A DNA stretch of 64,000 nucleotides from Peptococcaceae bacterium. GTDB lineage: Bacteria; Bacillota; Desulfitobacteriia; Desulfitobacteriales; Syntrophobotulaceae. The DNA is taken from contig WRII01000002.1 of assembly GCA_009782825.1 (NCBI GenBank), forward strand, positions 53,727 through 117,726, read 5' to 3'. This document shows, piece by piece, positions 28,737 to 40,890 of the stretch (position 1 is the first letter of the stretch; each line of letters starts with the position of its first letter). Both the position numbers and the translations under genes were made by a program. Below the pieces are notes generated by a model. It had not been told where the DNA came from, did no database searches, and saw nothing but the letters and a program-made list of their open reading frames with translations.

Positions 28737-28765
28737 TTGCTATCCTCATCGTAAGATGATATACT
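28737..28765 (+). promoter_or_regulatory. Promoter for the rplC part of the S10 operon
   Basis: TTGCTA (28737-28742), 17 bases, TATACT (28760-28765), about 270 bases before rplC. It would restore expression downstream of the inserted gene. The bases 28632-29035 hold this promoter and the leader below, and no credible gene. Confidence 0.6.
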
Positions 28766-28874
28766 GGTTCTGTTTGTGTCACGAAACACCCGGGCGAGTG
28801 GAAGACCACAAGCGGAAAACCCAAAAATACTATTGAAATTCAAGAACATTCTTGTACCTAACACAGGCTTCGGG

Positions 28875-28992
28875 CCTCATATAGTGAGGATCTCGAAACA
28901 ACCTGACAAGAAATTGATGATTAAGATAATCCTCGATTTAGAAGCGGCCTGTTCAAAGAAACAGAGATCCGCCATAGGGTTTTTCGAGATCC
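28875..28992 (+). promoter_or_regulatory. Structured leader ahead of rplC
   Basis: GGATCTCGAAA (28888-28898) pairs perfectly with TTTCGAGATCC (28982-28992), and CCTCA and TGAGG (28875-28889) form a small hairpin beside it. The large stem closes about 30 bases before the rplC binding site. S10 operons are commonly autoregulated by L4 through a leader before rpsJ; here a comparable position exists before rplC. No known leader class is matched. Confidence 0.5.
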
Positions 28993-29035
28993 CCAGTTGA
29001 AACCAGGTACTTCAGAATGCAAGGAGGTGGCATCA

Positions 29036-29689
29036 GTGTCTCAGGCGACATCGTCTCAAAGTATTCTCGGTACCAAGATCGGGATGACACAGATTTTCAC
29101 AGAAGAGGGAACCCTGATTCCCGTTACCGTGGTAGAAGCCGGTCCCTGCTATGTTTTGCAGAAAAAAACCGTAGCCAAAGACGGCTATAACGCCATCCAG
29201 GTCGGATTCGCAGACAAGAAGGAAAGGCTCGTGAATAAGCCCGACATGGGTCAATTCCAGAAAGCCGGAGTCGGTGCGTTGCGCTATATTAGAGAGTTCC
29301 GCACAGATCGCGTAGATATCTACGAAGTAGGGCAAACCATTGATGCGGGAATCTTTAATGTAGGTGATCGGGTAGATGTATCCGGCATATCCCGCGGCAA
29401 GGGATTCGTCGGCATGCACAAGAGGCACGGCGGCCGCCGGGGCCCTATGAGCCACGGCTCCAAATACCATCACCGTACAGGATCGATGGGAGCCAAAGGG
29501 CCGGGCCGGGTCTTTAAAGGCCGCAACCTGCCCGGACGTATGGGAACGCAGCGCGTCACCGTGCAGAATTTGGAAGTGGTCCAAGTGGACCCGGAGAAAA
29601 ACCTCATTCTAATCAAAGGATGTGTTCCGGGAGCCAAGAAGAGTATGCTGATTCTCAAGAGCTCAGTTAAAGTAGGAAAGCTCAGTTAA
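29036..29689 (+). CDS. rplC: Ribosomal protein L3
   Basis: A 217-residue L3, an early assembly protein reaching toward the peptidyl transferase centre. [33 protein letters not shown] and [14 protein letters not shown] are typical. AAGGAGGTG sits 7 bases before GTG 29036; the frame runs open to 28997 but without a site, so those residues are not counted. Confidence 0.96.
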   Translation: MSQATSSQSILGTKIGMTQIFTEEGTLIPVTVVEAGPCYVLQKKTVAKDGYNAIQVGFADKKERLVNKPDMGQFQKAGVGALRYIREFRTDRVDIYEVGQTIDAGIFNVGDRVDVSGISRGKGFVGMHKRHGGRRGPMSHGSKYHHRTGSMGAKGPGRVFKGRNLPGRMGTQRVTVQNLEVVQVDPEKNLILIKGCVPGAKKSMLILKSSVKVGKLS

Positions 29690-29722
29690 AGCAGGAAGTA
29701 AGACAGAAAGGAGAAACAGGCC

Positions 29723-30346
29723 ATGCCTAAGTTAGAAGTTTTAAATATGCAAGGGACACCTGTAGGAAACATCGATCTCAGCGATCGTATATTTGGCATT
29801 ACCCCCAATATCCCTGTTATGCATCAAACTGTGACAGCTCAAAGAGCCAACCTGCGCCAGGGAACCTCGTCTACAAAAACGCGCAGCCAAGTCCGTGGCG
29901 GCGGCCGCAAACCGTGGCGCCAAAAAGGCACAGGACGCGCCCGCGCAGGCACCATCCGTTCCCCATTGTGGAGGAGCGGCGGCATTGTTTTTGGCCCTCA
30001 TCCACGGGATTACAGCCAAAAACTCCCACGCAAAGTCAGGCGCCTGGCCTTATGCTCAGCCTTGTCCAGCAAGGTAGAAGCGCAGAAAATGATTGTCATT
30101 GACGATATAGCGCTGCCCCAGATTAAGACCAAAGAAATGATCGGCTTTTTGGATAATTTGAACGTAACCGCCAAGGTTCTCATCATTCTCGAAGGAGCCA
30201 ACCCCAACGTCCAGCTCTCCGCCCGCAATATCCAGGGCGTCAAAACAGCCAGAGCCGATGCGCTGAATACCCTGGATATTCTGGACTCCGACACCCTTAT
30301 ATTCAGCAAAACAGCTGTGAGCAGATTAGAGGAGGTGCTGAGCTGA
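29723..30346 (+). CDS. rplD: Ribosomal protein L4
   Basis: A 207-residue L4. TSSTKTRSQVRGGGRKPWRQ and GRARAGTIRSPLWRSGG mark the long loop in the exit tunnel. The stop overlaps the next ATG as TGATG, giving coupling to rplW. L4 is the usual S10 operon regulator. Confidence 0.97.
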   Translation: MPKLEVLNMQGTPVGNIDLSDRIFGITPNIPVMHQTVTAQRANLRQGTSSTKTRSQVRGGGRKPWRQKGTGRARAGTIRSPLWRSGGIVFGPHPRDYSQKLPRKVRRLALCSALSSKVEAQKMIVIDDIALPQIKTKEMIGFLDNLNVTAKVLIILEGANPNVQLSARNIQGVKTARADALNTLDILDSDTLIFSKTAVSRLEEVLS

Positions 30347-30645
30347 TGAGAGATCTGTTGAGAGAGCCTCGGGATGTTCTGATCAAGCCGGTAGTCTCTG
30401 AAAAGTCCGTAGGGTTGATGGAAGAAAACAAATATTGCTTTTGGGTCGCCCGCGAGGCGAACAAAATCGCCATCCGGCATGCTGTAGAAAAGATGTTCAA
30501 GGTCAAAGTCACCAACGTGAGAACCATGACTGTCAAAGGCAAACAGAAGCGCGTCGGCCGTTCCGTCGGCATGACCTCAGATCGCAAGAAAGCCATCGTC
30601 ACACTCCAAGAGGGCGATCGCATTGAAGGATTTGCCGGACTGTAA
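30346..30645 (+). CDS. rplW: Ribosomal protein L23
   Basis: A 99-residue L23 at the tunnel exit, docking site for trigger factor and SRP. DVLIKPVVSEKSVGLMEENK and FKVKVTNVRTMTVKGKQKR are family features. Confidence 0.97.
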   Translation: MRDLLREPRDVLIKPVVSEKSVGLMEENKYCFWVAREANKIAIRHAVEKMFKVKVTNVRTMTVKGKQKRVGRSVGMTSDRKKAIVTLQEGDRIEGFAGL

Positions 30646-30663
30646 AGGAGGGAAAAAACCACG

Positions 30664-31494
30664 ATGCCTATCAGATCATTTAAACCGACATCACCGGGGC
30701 GCCGTCAGATGACCATGCTGACCTTTGAAGAAATCACAAGCACCACGCCGGAAAAAACCCTGCTCAGGCCCATGAAATCCAAAAGCGGCCGCAACAACGC
30801 AGGCAGAATCACTGTCCGTCATCATGGCGGCGGCCATAAAAAACAATACCGCGTGATCGACTTCAAACGCAACAAAGACGGTATCCCAGCCAAAGTCGCC
30901 AGCATTGAATACGATCCCAACCGTTCGGCCAATATAGCCCTGCTGCACTATACCGACGGCGTCAAGACCTATATCATTGCCCCACACGGTCTCAAAGTCG
31001 GCCAGAAAATCATGAACGGACCCACCGCCGACATCAAGCTCGGCAACACCTTGCCCCTGCGGAACATCCCGCTGGGAACCCTGATTCACAATATAGAACT
31101 GCGCAAAGGCAAGGGAGGTCAGCTCGTGCGCTCAGCCGGAGGATCCGCTCAGCTGATGGCCAAAGAAGGCAACTACGCCACAGTCAGACTGCCCTCGGGG
31201 GAAATGCGCCTGATCCACCTCGAATGCCGGGCCACCATCGGCCAAGTAGGCAATCTCGATTATGAAAACGTCACCATCGGGAAAGCCGGTCGCAACCGTT
31301 GGCTGGGCAAACGCCCCACCGTCCGCGGCTCCGTCATGAATCCCTGCGACCACCCTCACGGCGGCGGAGAGGGAAAAGCCCCCATCGGCCGCAACCCCTG
31401 TACACCATGGGGCAAGCCGGCACTCGGCTCCAAGACCCGCAAGAAGAAGAATAAGAACGATATCTATATCATCAAGAGAAGAAAAACCAAGTAA
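30664..31494 (+). CDS. rplB: Ribosomal protein L2
   Basis: A 276-residue L2 of the peptidyl transferase region. [20 protein letters not shown] opens the conserved part and [20 protein letters not shown] contains the critical C-terminal His loop. AAAGGAGGGAAA precedes the ATG. Confidence 0.98.
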   Translation: MPIRSFKPTSPGRRQMTMLTFEEITSTTPEKTLLRPMKSKSGRNNAGRITVRHHGGGHKKQYRVIDFKRNKDGIPAKVASIEYDPNRSANIALLHYTDGVKTYIIAPHGLKVGQKIMNGPTADIKLGNTLPLRNIPLGTLIHNIELRKGKGGQLVRSAGGSAQLMAKEGNYATVRLPSGEMRLIHLECRATIGQVGNLDYENVTIGKAGRNRWLGKRPTVRGSVMNPCDHPHGGGEGKAPIGRNPCTPWGKPALGSKTRKKKNKNDIYIIKRRKTK

Positions 31495-31521
31495 CACAGC
31501 ATTCACGGAAAGGAGACTGAT

Positions 31522-31803
31522 ATGGGCAGATCCCTAAAGAAAGGACCCTACGCCGAGCCCGTTTTACTGAAACGGATCGACGCCATGAATAAATCAGGCG
31601 AAAAACGCGTGCTCAAAACCTGGTCCAGACGATCCACCATCTTTCCGCAAATGATCGGCCATACCATCGCCGTTCATGACGGACGCAAGCATATCCCCGT
31701 CTATGTCACAGAAGATATGGTCGGACATAAGCTCGGCGAATTTTCACCGACACGAACCTTTAAAGGCCACGCAGGCAGCGAAAAATCAAGCGGATTGCGC
31801 TAA
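31522..31803 (+). CDS. rpsS: Ribosomal protein S19
   Basis: A 93-residue S19 of the small subunit head. [28 protein letters not shown] and [16 protein letters not shown] are conserved. GGAAAGGAG precedes the ATG. Confidence 0.98.
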   Translation: MGRSLKKGPYAEPVLLKRIDAMNKSGEKRVLKTWSRRSTIFPQMIGHTIAVHDGRKHIPVYVTEDMVGHKLGEFSPTRTFKGHAGSEKSSGLR

Positions 31804-31817
31804 GGGAGGGAAAACAC

Positions 31818-32159
31818 ATGGAAACAAGAGCCGTTGCCAAATACATTCGCGTTTCCCCGCGCAAAGTGCGGCTTGTGGCCGACCTTGTCCGCGGCAAACA
31901 CGTGAATGAAGCCCTGGCCATCCTGCGCGCCACACCCCAAATGAGCAAAGAACCCATCATCAAAGTTTTAAAATCAGCCATCGCCAACGCCGAAAACAAC
32001 GATGACGCCGTGCCGGAAGATCTCTACGTCACACAGATCTTTGTCGACCAAGGTCCGACCCTCAAACGGATTAAGCCGCGGGCCCAGGGCCGGGCAGACC
32101 GGATACACAAACGCACCAGCCACATCACGGTATTGGTAGGCGACAAGGAGGAGGAGTAA
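31818..32159 (+). CDS. rplV: Ribosomal protein L22
   Basis: A 113-residue L22 lining the exit tunnel. [19 protein letters not shown] and the beta-hairpin with [20 protein letters not shown] are intact; no macrolide-resistance type insertion is seen in the hairpin. Confidence 0.98.
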   Translation: METRAVAKYIRVSPRKVRLVADLVRGKHVNEALAILRATPQMSKEPIIKVLKSAIANAENNDDAVPEDLYVTQIFVDQGPTLKRIKPRAQGRADRIHKRTSHITVLVGDKEEE

Positions 32160-32162
32160 AGG

Positions 32163-32822
32163 GTGGGTCAAAAAGTTAATCCCCACGGCCTCCGGGTTGG
32201 AATTATCCGGACGTGGGAAAGCCAATGGTATGCCGATAAAAACTATGGAGACATGCTCCATGAAGACCTGAAGATACGCAATTATATCAAAAACAAACTG
32301 GCCAGCGCCGGCGTCCCCCGGGTCGTTATCGAACGCACCGGCGAAAAAATTCGTATCACCATCAGCGCAGCCCGTCCGGGCATTGTCATCGGGCGCCAAG
32401 GCGCCGACGTGGAAATCCTGCGTAAAGAACTGGAAAAGATGACAGGGAAACAAGTTTCCGTCAATATCTCCGAAATCAAGAAACTCGAACTCGATGCCTA
32501 TCTCGTCGCCGCCAATGTAGCTCAGCAGCTGGAAAAAAGAGTCTCCTTCCGCCGAGCCATGAAACAAACCGTGGGACGCACCATGCGGCAGGGAGCCCAA
32601 GGCATCAAGATTCAGTGCAGCGGTCGTCTGGGCGGCGCCGAAATTGCCCGGACAGAATGGTACAACGAAGGCAAAGTCCCCTTGCATACACTCCGGGCCG
32701 ATATCGATTACGGCTTTGCCGAAGCCAATACGACCTATGGCAAAATAGGCATCAAAGTCTGGATCTATAAAGGAGAAATTCTTCCAGCCGCCAAAGCAGC
32801 CCAGGAAGGAGGGGCCCGTTAA
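32163..32822 (+). CDS. rpsC: Ribosomal protein S3
   Basis: A 219-residue S3 with a KH domain ([20 protein letters not shown]) that helps form the mRNA entry tunnel. [18 protein letters not shown] opens it. The start is GTG 32163, placed only three bases after rplV with GGAGGAG upstream. The stop overlaps the rplP ATG. Confidence 0.97.
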   Translation: MGQKVNPHGLRVGIIRTWESQWYADKNYGDMLHEDLKIRNYIKNKLASAGVPRVVIERTGEKIRITISAARPGIVIGRQGADVEILRKELEKMTGKQVSVNISEIKKLELDAYLVAANVAQQLEKRVSFRRAMKQTVGRTMRQGAQGIKIQCSGRLGGAEIARTEWYNEGKVPLHTLRADIDYGFAEANTTYGKIGIKVWIYKGEILPAAKAAQEGGAR

Positions 32823-33382
32823 TGCTCGTACCTACAAGAGTCAAACGCCGCAAACAACACCGGCCCAGCCTGAAAGGCCGCTCCGGCCGCGGCAACATCG
32901 TCAGTTACGGAGAATTTGGACTTCAGGCCACCGAAGCCGCCTGGATCACCAACCGTCAAATCGAAGCCGCCCGTATCGCCATGACCCGCTATATCAAGCG
33001 TGGCGGGAAAGTATGGATTAAGATTTTTCCCGACCGTCCCATAACGGCAAAACCCGCCGAAACCCGCATGGGTAGCGGCAAAGGCACCCCCGAATACTGG
33101 GTGGCCGTGGTGAAACCAGGACGAGTCATGTTTGAACTCGCCGGCGTACCTGAAGACGTCGCGAAAGAAGCCCTGCGGCTGGCTATGCACAAGCTGCCCA
33201 TTAAATGCAAAATCATTGCCGCAGATAAGACAGCTGAAGGATATCAGGGATGTGAGCCACCCGCCGGAGGATATCAGATGTCTGAAGAATCCTGGCTCGA
33301 TGAAGAAGCCCAAACCAACGCGGCCAACGACCTGTCACCTGATACTCATGAAGTCGGAGGTGGATCAGATGGCAAAGAATAA
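32822..33382 (+). CDS. rplP: Ribosomal protein L16 with C-terminal extension
   Basis: A 186-residue L16. Residues 1 to about 133 are standard ([60 protein letters not shown]). Most L16 stop near 137-147 residues; this one adds about 42-50 residues that are polar and acidic ([15 protein letters not shown] and onward). The added DNA carries two copies of the GAAGGATATCAG / GGAGGATATCAG motif seen elsewhere between genes, and its end overlaps the rpmC start by 14 bases. So the tail probably arose when an intergenic repeat was read through. Confidence 0.95.
   Translation: MLVPTRVKRRKQHRPSLKGRSGRGNIVSYGEFGLQATEAAWITNRQIEAARIAMTRYIKRGGKVWIKIFPDRPITAKPAETRMGSGKGTPEYWVAVVKPGRVMFELAGVPEDVAKEALRLAMHKLPIKCKIIAADKTAEGYQGCEPPAGGYQMSEESWLDEEAQTNAANDLSPDTHEVGGGSDGKE
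33231..33280 (+). repeat. GAAGGATATCA motif inside the rplP tail
   Basis: CAGCTGAAGGATATCAG (33231-33247) and CCGGAGGATATCAGATG (33264-33280) resemble the intergenic motif at 23024 and 36609, here translated as part of the L16 extension. Confidence 0.7.
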
Positions 33383-33569
33383 AAATCTGCGTGATATGAC
33401 TGACGAAGAAGTCCTGCGTCAGATCGACCAGCTCAAAACCGAACTCTTTAATTTGCGCTTTCTGATGGCAACCAACCAGTTGGATAATCCCATGCGGATA
33501 CGCGAAGTCCGCAAAGACATAGCCCGGGGCAAGACCATACTTCGCGAACGCGAGTTGAAACGGGCTTAG
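33369..33569 (+). CDS. rpmC: Ribosomal protein L29
   Basis: A 66-residue two-helix L29 near the tunnel exit. [20 protein letters not shown] and the [14 protein letters not shown] segment are typical. GGAGGTGG lies 8 bases before ATG 33369, inside the end of rplP, so translation is coupled. Confidence 0.96.
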   Translation: MAKNKNLRDMTDEEVLRQIDQLKTELFNLRFLMATNQLDNPMRIREVRKDIARGKTILRERELKRA

Positions 33570-33624
33570 ATCAGCACAGCCAACACTCTCGAAAGGGAGT
33601 GATCAGGAAAGGAGGACCAAAGCC

Positions 33625-33888
33625 ATGGAAGCCAGGAACCAACGAAAAACCAGAATCGGCAAAGTTGTCAGCGACAAGATGAACAAAACCATAGTCGTCA
33701 TCGTCGAAACCTCTGTCAGGCATCCCCTATATAAAAAGACAGTCACTGTCACCAAAAAATACAAAGCTCATGACGAAGAAAACACCGCCAAGATAGGCGA
33801 TATCGTTGAAATCATGGAAACGAGGCCCTTAAGCCGGGATAAATGCTGGCGCCTAGTCCGCGTGATTGAAAAGGCCGTTGTACTTTAA
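33625..33888 (+). CDS. rpsQ: Ribosomal protein S17
   Basis: An 87-residue OB-fold S17. [18 protein letters not shown] and [19 protein letters not shown] are standard. GAAAGGAGGACC precedes the ATG. Confidence 0.97.
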   Translation: MEARNQRKTRIGKVVSDKMNKTIVVIVETSVRHPLYKKTVTVTKKYKAHDEENTAKIGDIVEIMETRPLSRDKCWRLVRVIEKAVVL

Positions 33889-33912
33889 GATGATAAAGAA
33901 GGAGGGTGCTCC

Positions 33913-34281
33913 ATGATACAAGTCGAAAGCAGCCTGCGGGTTGGGGACAATACCGGCGCCAAGAAGCTCAAATGCATTCGCGTTCTGGGCGGCTCAGTCC
34001 GGCGTTATGCCTCCATTGGAGACGTCATTGTCGCCTCCGTCAAAGAAGCCAATCCCGGAGGCATGGTTAAAAAAGGAGAAGTCGTCAAAGCCGTGATCGT
34101 GCGAACCACCAAAGAAATACGCCGCCGGGACGGATCCTATATCCGTTTCAGTGAAAATGCCGCCGTGATCATCAAAGATGATAAAAGCCCGCGGGGAACC
34201 CGCATCTTTGGCCCCGTAGCCCGGGAACTTCGAGAGAAAGACTATATGAGAATCGTCTCCCTGGCCCCAGAAGTGTTGTAA
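33913..34281 (+). CDS. rplN: Ribosomal protein L14
   Basis: A 122-residue L14 at the subunit interface. [19 protein letters not shown] and [20 protein letters not shown] are highly conserved. GAAGGAGGGTG precedes the ATG. Confidence 0.98.
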   Translation: MIQVESSLRVGDNTGAKKLKCIRVLGGSVRRYASIGDVIVASVKEANPGGMVKKGEVVKAVIVRTTKEIRRRDGSYIRFSENAAVIIKDDKSPRGTRIFGPVARELREKDYMRIVSLAPEVL

Positions 34282-34382
34282 GCCCTATATAATTGGAGAA
34301 ATGCAAAGATCCTCTTTCTCCACCACATGTTCCGCATTTTCGAACTTCGAATATCGAACACTCAAGTAGGGAGGTGAAATCG

Positions 34383-34739
34383 GTGGCCGTCGCAAAGAAA
34401 CAAAAGACCAAACAAAAACTTCACGTCAAAAAAGGCGATATCGTCATGGTCATATCCGGAAAAAACGCAGGCAAGACAGGCAAGATCATTGCCTCACAGC
34501 CTCAAAAGAACAAAGTCGTCGTCGAAAAAGTCAATATGATAAAACGACATACGAAACCCTCAAAAGCCCTGCCCCAAGGAGGCATTATCGAGAGAGAAGC
34601 CCCTATTCATGTTTCCAATGTCATGCTTTATTGTTCCGAATGTAAATCCGTGACAAAACGAAGCATTGAGTTTAGGGGCGAAGGAAAAGTACGCGTTTGC
34701 AAGAAATGCGGCTATACCCTTCCCGACAAAAAGAAATAA
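34383..34739 (+). CDS. rplX: Ribosomal protein L24
   Basis: A 118-residue L24 with the KOW motif (KKGDIVMVISGKNAGKTGK) and a C-terminal zinc-ribbon-like pair CSEC and CKKC. GGGAGGTGA lies just before GTG 34383; the open frame further upstream covers a non-coding stretch with the near-palindrome TTCGAATATCGAA and is not counted. Confidence 0.95.
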   Translation: MAVAKKQKTKQKLHVKKGDIVMVISGKNAGKTGKIIASQPQKNKVVVEKVNMIKRHTKPSKALPQGGIIEREAPIHVSNVMLYCSECKSVTKRSIEFRGEGKVRVCKKCGYTLPDKKK

Positions 34740-34805
34740 TCATACCTCAACTCCCGAAAAAAAGCACTCAAAAATACTCAAGTATGACAGAAAGGAGTAG
34801 ACCAA

Positions 34806-35363
34806 ATGGCGCGATTAAAAGAGTATTACCAAAAAGAACTCATATCCGATCTGCAGAAAAAGTTCAACTATACGAATGTGATGCAAGCCCCGCGCTTGGA
34901 CAAAGTCGTGATCAACATCGGCCTGGGAGAAGCCATTGCCAACCCCAAAGCCATAGACGCCGCCGTCAATGATATCATGATCATCGCCGGCCAGAAACCC
35001 GTTGTCACCCGCGCGAAAAAATCCATCGCCGGCTTCAAGCTCAGAGAAGGAATGCCCATTGGCGCCAAAGTAACCCTCCGGGGCGAGCGCATGTACGAAT
35101 TTGTAGACCGTTTGCTCAATGTGGCCGTACCGCGCATCAGGGATTTCCAAGGTGTTTCACCCAAGGCCTTCGACGGTCGCGGCAATTACTCCCTGGGCAT
35201 CAAAGAACAGCTCATCTTTCCTGAGATCGACTATGATAAAATCGATAAACTGCGCGGCATGGACATTGTCTTTGTGACCACAGCCCAAAACGATGAAGAA
35301 GCCAGAGAGCTTTTGCGAGGCTTTGGCATGCCGTTTAGAGAACGCGATGAGTCCCGGAACTGA
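34806..35363 (+). CDS. rplE: Ribosomal protein L5
   Basis: A 185-residue L5 that contacts 5S r[34 protein letters not shown] and [20 protein letters not shown] are conserved. GAAAGGAG precedes the ATG. Confidence 0.98.
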   Translation: MARLKEYYQKELISDLQKKFNYTNVMQAPRLDKVVINIGLGEAIANPKAIDAAVNDIMIIAGQKPVVTRAKKSIAGFKLREGMPIGAKVTLRGERMYEFVDRLLNVAVPRIRDFQGVSPKAFDGRGNYSLGIKEQLIFPEIDYDKIDKLRGMDIVFVTTAQNDEEARELLRGFGMPFRERDESRN

Positions 35364-35390
35364 GGATCCATAAAGAAAGGAGGCATATCG

Positions 35391-35576
35391 ATGGCCAAAA
35401 AAGCCATGATGGTGCGCCAGGTTCGCAAACCGAAGTATACAGTCCGCTGGCATAACCGCTGTAAAATTTGTGGTCGCCCGCATGGGTATATGAGGAAATT
35501 TGAAGTATGCAGGATTTGCTTCCGGGAACTCGCCTACAAAGGTGAACTGCCCGGCATCACAAAATCCAGCTGGTAA
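35391..35576 (+). CDS. rpsN: Ribosomal protein S14, zinc type
   Basis: A 61-residue type Z S14 with CKIC and CRIC pairs binding one zinc, followed by [18 protein letters not shown]. This form is typical of Firmicutes and Actinobacteria and needs zinc. GAAAGGAGG precedes the ATG. Confidence 0.98.
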   Translation: MAKKAMMVRQVRKPKYTVRWHNRCKICGRPHGYMRKFEVCRICFRELAYKGELPGITKSSW

Positions 35577-35605
35577 TAATTTCTTGGAGAAAGGGGGAAT
35601 ACACA

Positions 35606-36004
35606 ATGTCAATGTCAGATCCAATCGCCGATTTCTTAACGCGTATCCGCAATGCCGGAACCGTTCATCATGATAAAATTGAAGTGCCCTCATCCTCAGC
35701 CAAGAGAGCCTTGGCAGATTTGATGAAAAAAGAAGGATTCATCAAAGACTATGAAGTCACCGAGGATAACAAACAAGGCATTTTGAAAGTCTATCTCAAA
35801 TACGGCCCTAACCGTGAAAGAGTCATTACAGGACTCAAAAGAATCAGCCGTCCCGGACTGCGCATCTATGCCAAGAAAGACCAGCTGCCCAAGGTATTAG
35901 GAGGCCTCGGGGTCGCAGTTATTTCCACTTCAAAAGGCATTATGCCGGATCGCCAGGCCCGCCAACAAGGGCTGGGAGGAGAAGTCATCTGTTACATCTG
36001 GTAG
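35606..36004 (+). CDS. rpsH: Ribosomal protein S8
   Basis: A 132-residue S8. [13 protein letters not shown] and the C-terminal [20 protein letters not shown] are standard. In many bacteria S8 represses the spc operon by binding near rplE; no such site is recognised here. Confidence 0.97.
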   Translation: MSMSDPIADFLTRIRNAGTVHHDKIEVPSSSAKRALADLMKKEGFIKDYEVTEDNKQGILKVYLKYGPNRERVITGLKRISRPGLRIYAKKDQLPKVLGGLGVAVISTSKGIMPDRQARQQGLGGEVICYIW

Positions 36005-36018
36005 AAAGGAGAAACAAC

Positions 36019-36564
36019 ATGTCTCGTATTGGCAAAAAACCCATCACAATTCCAGACGGAGTCAGCATTGACCACCAAGGCCACACCATGACAGTCAAAG
36101 GCCCCAAGGGCACATTAACCCGCCAGTTATCCTCAGATATTCAAATAGAGATTGAAGACGGCCAGATCCAGTGCACGCGCCCCAGCGATCATCCGCGTCA
36201 TAGATCCATGCATGGTCTCACTCGGACCCTGATCAACAATATGGTAGAAGGGGTCACCAACGGATTCAGCGTGACTCTCGATATCCTGGGAGTCGGCTAC
36301 CGCGCCACAATGGAGGACGGACACTTAGCCTTGGCCATCGGAAAGTCACACCCTGTTAAGCTGAAACCCTGGGAAGGCATCCAAGTCGAAGTCCCCGCCC
36401 TCAATAAAATCGTCGTCAAAGGCATCGATAAAGAAAAAGTCGGGACATTTGCGGCCATCGTACGCAAACAGCGTCCGCCGGAACCCTATAAAGGTAAAGG
36501 AATTAAATATTCCACAGAAGTCGTCCGCCGCAAAGTCGGCAAAACCGGCGCCGCCAAGAAATAG
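36019..36564 (+). CDS. rplF: Ribosomal protein L6
   Basis: A 181-residue L6. [14 protein letters not shown] opens it and the C-terminal [19 protein letters not shown] is conserved. GAAAGGAG precedes the ATG. Confidence 0.98.
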   Translation: MSRIGKKPITIPDGVSIDHQGHTMTVKGPKGTLTRQLSSDIQIEIEDGQIQCTRPSDHPRHRSMHGLTRTLINNMVEGVTNGFSVTLDILGVGYRATMEDGHLALAIGKSHPVKLKPWEGIQVEVPALNKIVVKGIDKEKVGTFAAIVRKQRPPEPYKGKGIKYSTEVVRRKVGKTGAAKK

Positions 36565-36608
36565 CACGGCGATTTCTCCAAGTAGTTTGAGGTAAAGGCA
36601 AAATCTCG

Positions 36609-36626
36609 AGCTGATATCCTTCAGCT
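36609..36626 (+). repeat. GAAGGATATCA motif between rplF and rplR
   Basis: AGCTGATATCCTTCAGCT, the reverse-oriented form of the dispersed motif, with palindromic ends AGCTGA and TCAGCT. Confidence 0.75.
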
Positions 36627-36652
36627 TGTTACCAGAAAGGAGCATAGGGCTC

Positions 36653-37021
36653 ATGATCAAAAAAATAGACCGGAGAGACATACGCCGGGCCAAAAGAAAG
36701 AGTGTCAGAAAAAAAGTTTCCGGTACGGCGCAGAGACCGCGGCTCTGTGTGTTTAGAAGCCTAAATCATATCTATGCCCAGGTTATCAACGATGAATTAG
36801 GCGTGACCCTAGCCGCGGCGTCTTCGTTGGATCAGGAATTTCGCCAAGCCGCCGAATCAGGCGGCAACATTGAAGGCGCCAAGAAAGTGGGAGGTCTCAT
36901 AGCCCAGAAAGCTCAGAACCAAGGTATCACACAGGTTGTCTTCGACCGGGGAGGCTATATTTATCACGGACGCGTGGCCGCTTTGGCCCAGGCCGCCCGT
37001 GAAGGCGGTTTAGACTTTTAA
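36653..37021 (+). CDS. rplR: Ribosomal protein L18
   Basis: A 122-residue L18, a 5S rRNA binder. [20 protein letters not shown] and [20 protein letters not shown] are standard. GAAAGGAG lies about 10 bases before ATG 36653; the upstream open codons are not counted. Confidence 0.97.
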   Translation: MIKKIDRRDIRRAKRKSVRKKVSGTAQRPRLCVFRSLNHIYAQVINDELGVTLAAASSLDQEFRQAAESGGNIEGAKKVGGLIAQKAQNQGITQVVFDRGGYIYHGRVAALAQAAREGGLDF

Positions 37022-37049
37022 AAAGGTTTTAAAAAGGAGGGGTACCCCA

Positions 37050-37556
37050 TTGGTCATCGATGCAAACAAACTTGAGCTCACCGAAAAAGTTGTGCATATC
37101 GCCAGAGTCGCCAAAGTCGTTAAAGGCGGACGGCGCTTCAGCTTCAGTGCGCTGGTTGTTGTCGGGGACGGCAACGGTATCGTCGGCGCCGGTCTCGGCA
37201 AAGCCGGCGAAGTGCCCGAAGCCATTCGCAAAGGCATTGAAGATGCCAAGAAAAATCTGATTTCAATTTCTCTCAAAGGCACCACAATACTCCATCCCAT
37301 CACCGGAATTTATGGAGCGGGCCGGGTCATGCTGAAACCCGCCGCCAAAGGCACCGGCGTGATTGCCGGAGGTCCTGTCCGAGCTGTGGTGGAAGCCGCA
37401 GGAATCAAAGACATTCTCACGAAGTCACTGGGATCGTCCAATGCCCACAATGTGGTGAACGCCACTATGCAGGGACTGACAAGCTTAAAACGTGAAGAAG
37501 AAGTTGCAAAATTGAGAGGCAAAACAGTTCGGGAGATCTTTACAGGAACCCCGTAA
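37050..37556 (+). CDS. rpsE: Ribosomal protein S5
   Basis: A 168-residue S5. [20 protein letters not shown] and [20 protein letters not shown] are conserved, as is the [18 protein letters not shown] loop. The start is TTG 37050, with AAAAAGGAGGGG upstream. The expected next gene, rpmD (L30), is absent: only 81 bases separate rpsE from rplO. Confidence 0.97.
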   Translation: MVIDANKLELTEKVVHIARVAKVVKGGRRFSFSALVVVGDGNGIVGAGLGKAGEVPEAIRKGIEDAKKNLISISLKGTTILHPITGIYGAGRVMLKPAAKGTGVIAGGPVRAVVEAAGIKDILTKSLGSSNAHNVVNATMQGLTSLKREEEVAKLRGKTVREIFTGTP

Positions 37557-37637
37557 GACCGACCCTGTAAGCCATAGACAGTTCGCATACAAACTTGGAA
37601 ATATTGCAAATTGCCAAATGAAAGGAGGTTGAACATT

Positions 37638-38081
37638 TTGAAACTCCATGAATTGAAGCCAGCTGCCGGATCAACATCAAAAAGGAAACGGGTAGGCCGG
37701 GGCAATGGCTCGGGAATGGGGAATACAGCCTGCCGCGGGCACAAGGGACAAAAAGCCCGTTCCGGCGGAGGTGTAAGACCGGGATTTGAAGGCGGTCAGA
37801 TGCCAATTACCCGCCGGCTCCCTAAACATGGATTTAACAATATCTTCCGCAAAGAATATGCTGTGGTCAACCTGAAGGATCTGGAAAGCAAATTCGATGA
37901 TGGAGCCGAAGTGACTGTAGCAGCCTTGGTGGACAAAGGATTGATCAAAAAGAAGGATACCCTTGTTAAGATCCTTGGTCAGGGAGAGCTCTCCAAAAAA
38001 CTGACCATTCGTGTTGGCAAAATCAGCGCAGGGGCGGCGCAAAAAGTTGAGGGCGCCGGCGGAAAAGTAGAGGTGGAGTAG
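37638..38081 (+). CDS. rplO: Ribosomal protein L15
   Basis: A 147-residue L15. [20 protein letters not shown] and [18 protein letters not shown] are standard. AAAGGAGGTTG lies before TTG 37638, which gives the canonical MKLHEL start. It directly precedes secY. Confidence 0.97.
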   Translation: MKLHELKPAAGSTSKRKRVGRGNGSGMGNTACRGHKGQKARSGGGVRPGFEGGQMPITRRLPKHGFNNIFRKEYAVVNLKDLESKFDDGAEVTVAALVDKGLIKKKDTLVKILGQGELSKKLTIRVGKISAGAAQKVEGAGGKVEVE

Positions 38082-38082
38082 A

Positions 38083-40073
<1,991 letters not shown>

Positions 40074-40113
40074 TCAATACGTTTTCAAGGATATTAGGAT
40101 TTTTGAGGATATC

Positions 40114-40890
40114 ATGATGTTAGAAATGAAGAGTGCCGCTGAAATATCTCTCATGCGCGCCGCCGGACAGCTTGTGGCCGAGATCCTTGCCCGTCTTGAG
40201 GAAAGGATCAAGCCCGGCGCCACCACCGCTGACCTCAATCGCCTGGCCGAAAGATACATTTACCAAAAAGGTGCACAGCCTGCTTTTAAAGGATACCGCG
40301 GGTTTCCCGCGACACTGTGCACATCAGTCAATGAACACGTGGTTCATGGCATCCCGGGCGCAAGAGTTCTGAATGAGGGAGATATCATCAGTATCGACTG
40401 TGGTGTGCAGCTGAATGGATTCTATGGAGACGCGGCCTGGACCTTTGCTGTTGGGCACATCAGCGAGGAAAAGAGGAATCTCCTGGATGTGGGCGAACAG
40501 TCTCTGCAAAAGGGGATCGCGAAGGCCACGGTGGGAAACCGCCTTTCAGATATATCAGCGGCAATTCAGAGGTATGTGGAAGAAAAGGGAATGTCTGTCG
40601 TACGCGATTATACGGGCCATGGTATTGGACGGCAACTTCATGAATCTCCCGAGATTCGCAATTTCGGCAGACCCGGCAGAGGGCCCCGGCTGACCAAAGG
40701 AATGGTTCTGGCCATCGAGCCCATGGTGAACCTGGGAACCCATCATGTGGATACTGAAGAAGATGGGTGGACGGTGACGACCAGAGACCGTATGCCTTCA
40801 GCACATTTTGAACACACAATAGCTGTGACAGAGACGGGATATGAAATTCTCACTTTACTGCCGGAACTTTTGCCGAAAGGAGGTTATTGA
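40114..40890 (+). CDS. map: Methionine aminopeptidase, type I
   Basis: A 258-residue metalloprotease removing initiator Met. Metal ligands appear in SIDCGVQLNGFYGDAAW, GHGIGRQLHE, MVLAIEPM and FEHTIAVTETG. There is no N-terminal zinc finger extension. ATG 40114 or 40117 follows TTGAGGATATC. It lies between adk and infA as usual. Confidence 0.97.
   Translation: MMLEMKSAAEISLMRAAGQLVAEILARLEERIKPGATTADLNRLAERYIYQKGAQPAFKGYRGFPATLCTSVNEHVVHGIPGARVLNEGDIISIDCGVQLNGFYGDAAWTFAVGHISEEKRNLLDVGEQSLQKGIAKATVGNRLSDISAAIQRYVEEKGMSVVRDYTGHGIGRQLHESPEIRNFGRPGRGPRLTKGMVLAIEPMVNLGTHHVDTEEDGWTVTTRDRMPSAHFEHTIAVTETGYEILTLLPELLPKGGY

Noticed and set aside
28776..29000. 74-codon frame before rplC
   Set aside because: It has no binding site and overlaps the structured leader; better read as non-coding.
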